Below are positions 63,618 through 64,000 of a DNA stretch of 64,000 nucleotides, in pieces. Positions within the stretch are counted from its first letter, which is position 1, and every line of letters starts with the position of its first letter. Position numbers and translations under genes: made by a program. The stretch comes from Peteryoungia desertarenae (lineage in GTDB: Bacteria > Pseudomonadota > Alphaproteobacteria > Rhizobiales > Rhizobiaceae): contig NZ_CP058350.1 of assembly GCF_005860795.2 (NCBI RefSeq), positions 3,316,501-3,380,500 on the forward strand. Direction: 5' to 3'. The notes below the pieces were generated by a model. It had not been told where the DNA came from and searched no databases. It saw only the letters and a list, made by a program, of their open reading frames with translations.

Positions 63618-64000
63618 TTAAGCCCTCAGCAGATTGGCATTGATTGCGGAAAGAACAGCAGCCGGCGCCTCATCAATCAGCATGTGACCAACACCCGCGA
63701 TCTTGGTGAGCGTCACCTGTACAGGAAGCTGATCCGCCTGTGTCACCGGCAGGATCATGTCTTCGAGACCCCAGACAAGCCGAATGGGCATGGCGAGATC
63801 GATGAACATCGAAAGCGGCAAAGCCCCTTGCACCACCTTGCCATCCTTCTCACTGAGAAAGGATTTGAGGATATGCTGCAACGACGACAAGGCATCCGGC
63901 GACTGGCGCATATCGGCCATGGCCGCCAGCGCAGCATCAGGCACAGAGCCATTGAAACCACACAAGGGCTCGATGGCAATTCGCAATTCCTCGACGGTCT
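63618..64000 (-). CDS. Alpha/beta hydrolase (5' part beyond the window)
   Basis: The frame is open to the right edge of the window, so this is the C-terminal part only (about 126 residues). It carries the acid and His of the alpha/beta-hydrolase triad in LVWGLEDMILPVTQADQL and AGVGHMLIDEAP. The nucleophile Ser lies outside. The C-terminal pattern resembles hydrolases related to the acetoin-dehydrogenase E2/AcoC C-terminal domain, but the N-terminal lipoyl domain cannot be checked. It is convergent with the metallophosphoesterase gene. Confidence 0.75.
   Translation of the reverse strand, partial: TVEELRIAIEPLCGFNGSVPDAALAAMADMRQSPDALSSLQHILKSFLSEKDGKVVQGALPLSMFIDLAMPIRLVWGLEDMILPVTQADQLPVQVTLTKIAGVGHMLIDEAPAAVLSAINANLLRA

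Overview
This 64 kb window looks like ordinary chromosomal DNA of an alphaproteobacterium of the order Hyphomicrobiales (Rhizobiales), most likely family Rhizobiaceae. The reasons are the high GC content, a ClpS2-type ClpS, a short rhizobial-type flagellin, the gene set prs, rplY, pth and ychF, a petABC operon encoding a cytochrome bc1 complex, and a MoxR/DUF58/DUF4159 cluster divergent from DUF1285/NUDIX/cca. I see no insertion sequences, phage genes, CRISPR arrays, rRNA or tRNA genes. The genus cannot be fixed from the sequence alone.

Layout. 0-6.4 kb: the 3' part of a creatinase-like M24 protein, a lipoprotein, prs, an unknown protein and a chemoreceptor. 6.4-9.5 kb: an aldehyde dehydrogenase with its DUF779 partner and a GAF/Fis regulator that lacks an AAA+ domain, with a perfect inverted repeat between regulator and enzyme. 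9.6-18.9 kb: two cyclic-di-GMP proteins flanking rplY, an orphan periplasmic binding protein, pth, a small membrane protein, clpS and ychF. 18.9-24.1 kb: a TehA/SLAC1 transporter, a DUF2892 protein and a Crp/Fnr regulator; on the other strand two coupled MaoC-fold genes, a glutathione peroxidase, an AraC regulator and a LysE exporter. 24.1-27.5 kb: apt and petABC, each with a recognisable end signal. 27.7-34.2 kb: an EEP-family protein, a secreted protein, and two paralogous ABC exporters bracketing a DUF606 transporter pair. 34.6-40.7 kb: trmL, an alpha/beta-hydrolase-like protein with a basic tail, a lone flagellin, hemF and several small proteins, including DUF1059 and fasciclin. 40.8-43.4 kb: the translationally coupled DUF1285-NUDIX-cca operon. 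43.5-50.4 kb: the MoxR-DUF58-BatA/DUF4159-VWA cluster. 50.4-59.8 kb: a seven-gene Mrp (Mnh/Pha) sodium/proton antiporter operon whose last subunit is fused to a universal-stress-protein-like region, followed at once by a histidine kinase and a sigma-54 response regulator. 60-64 kb: two acetyltransferases, a glutathionyl-hydroquinone reductase, a NUDIX hydrolase, a metallophosphoesterase and a truncated alpha/beta hydrolase.

Most genes are housekeeping or widely conserved. The points most worth a second look are the MnhG fusion together with the attached two-component system, a possible ribosome-binding-site hairpin at mnhA, the AAA-less regulator with its palindrome, the metal-ligand-free M24 protein, the exporter/DUF606 array, and the hydrolase-like protein with a histone-like tail.
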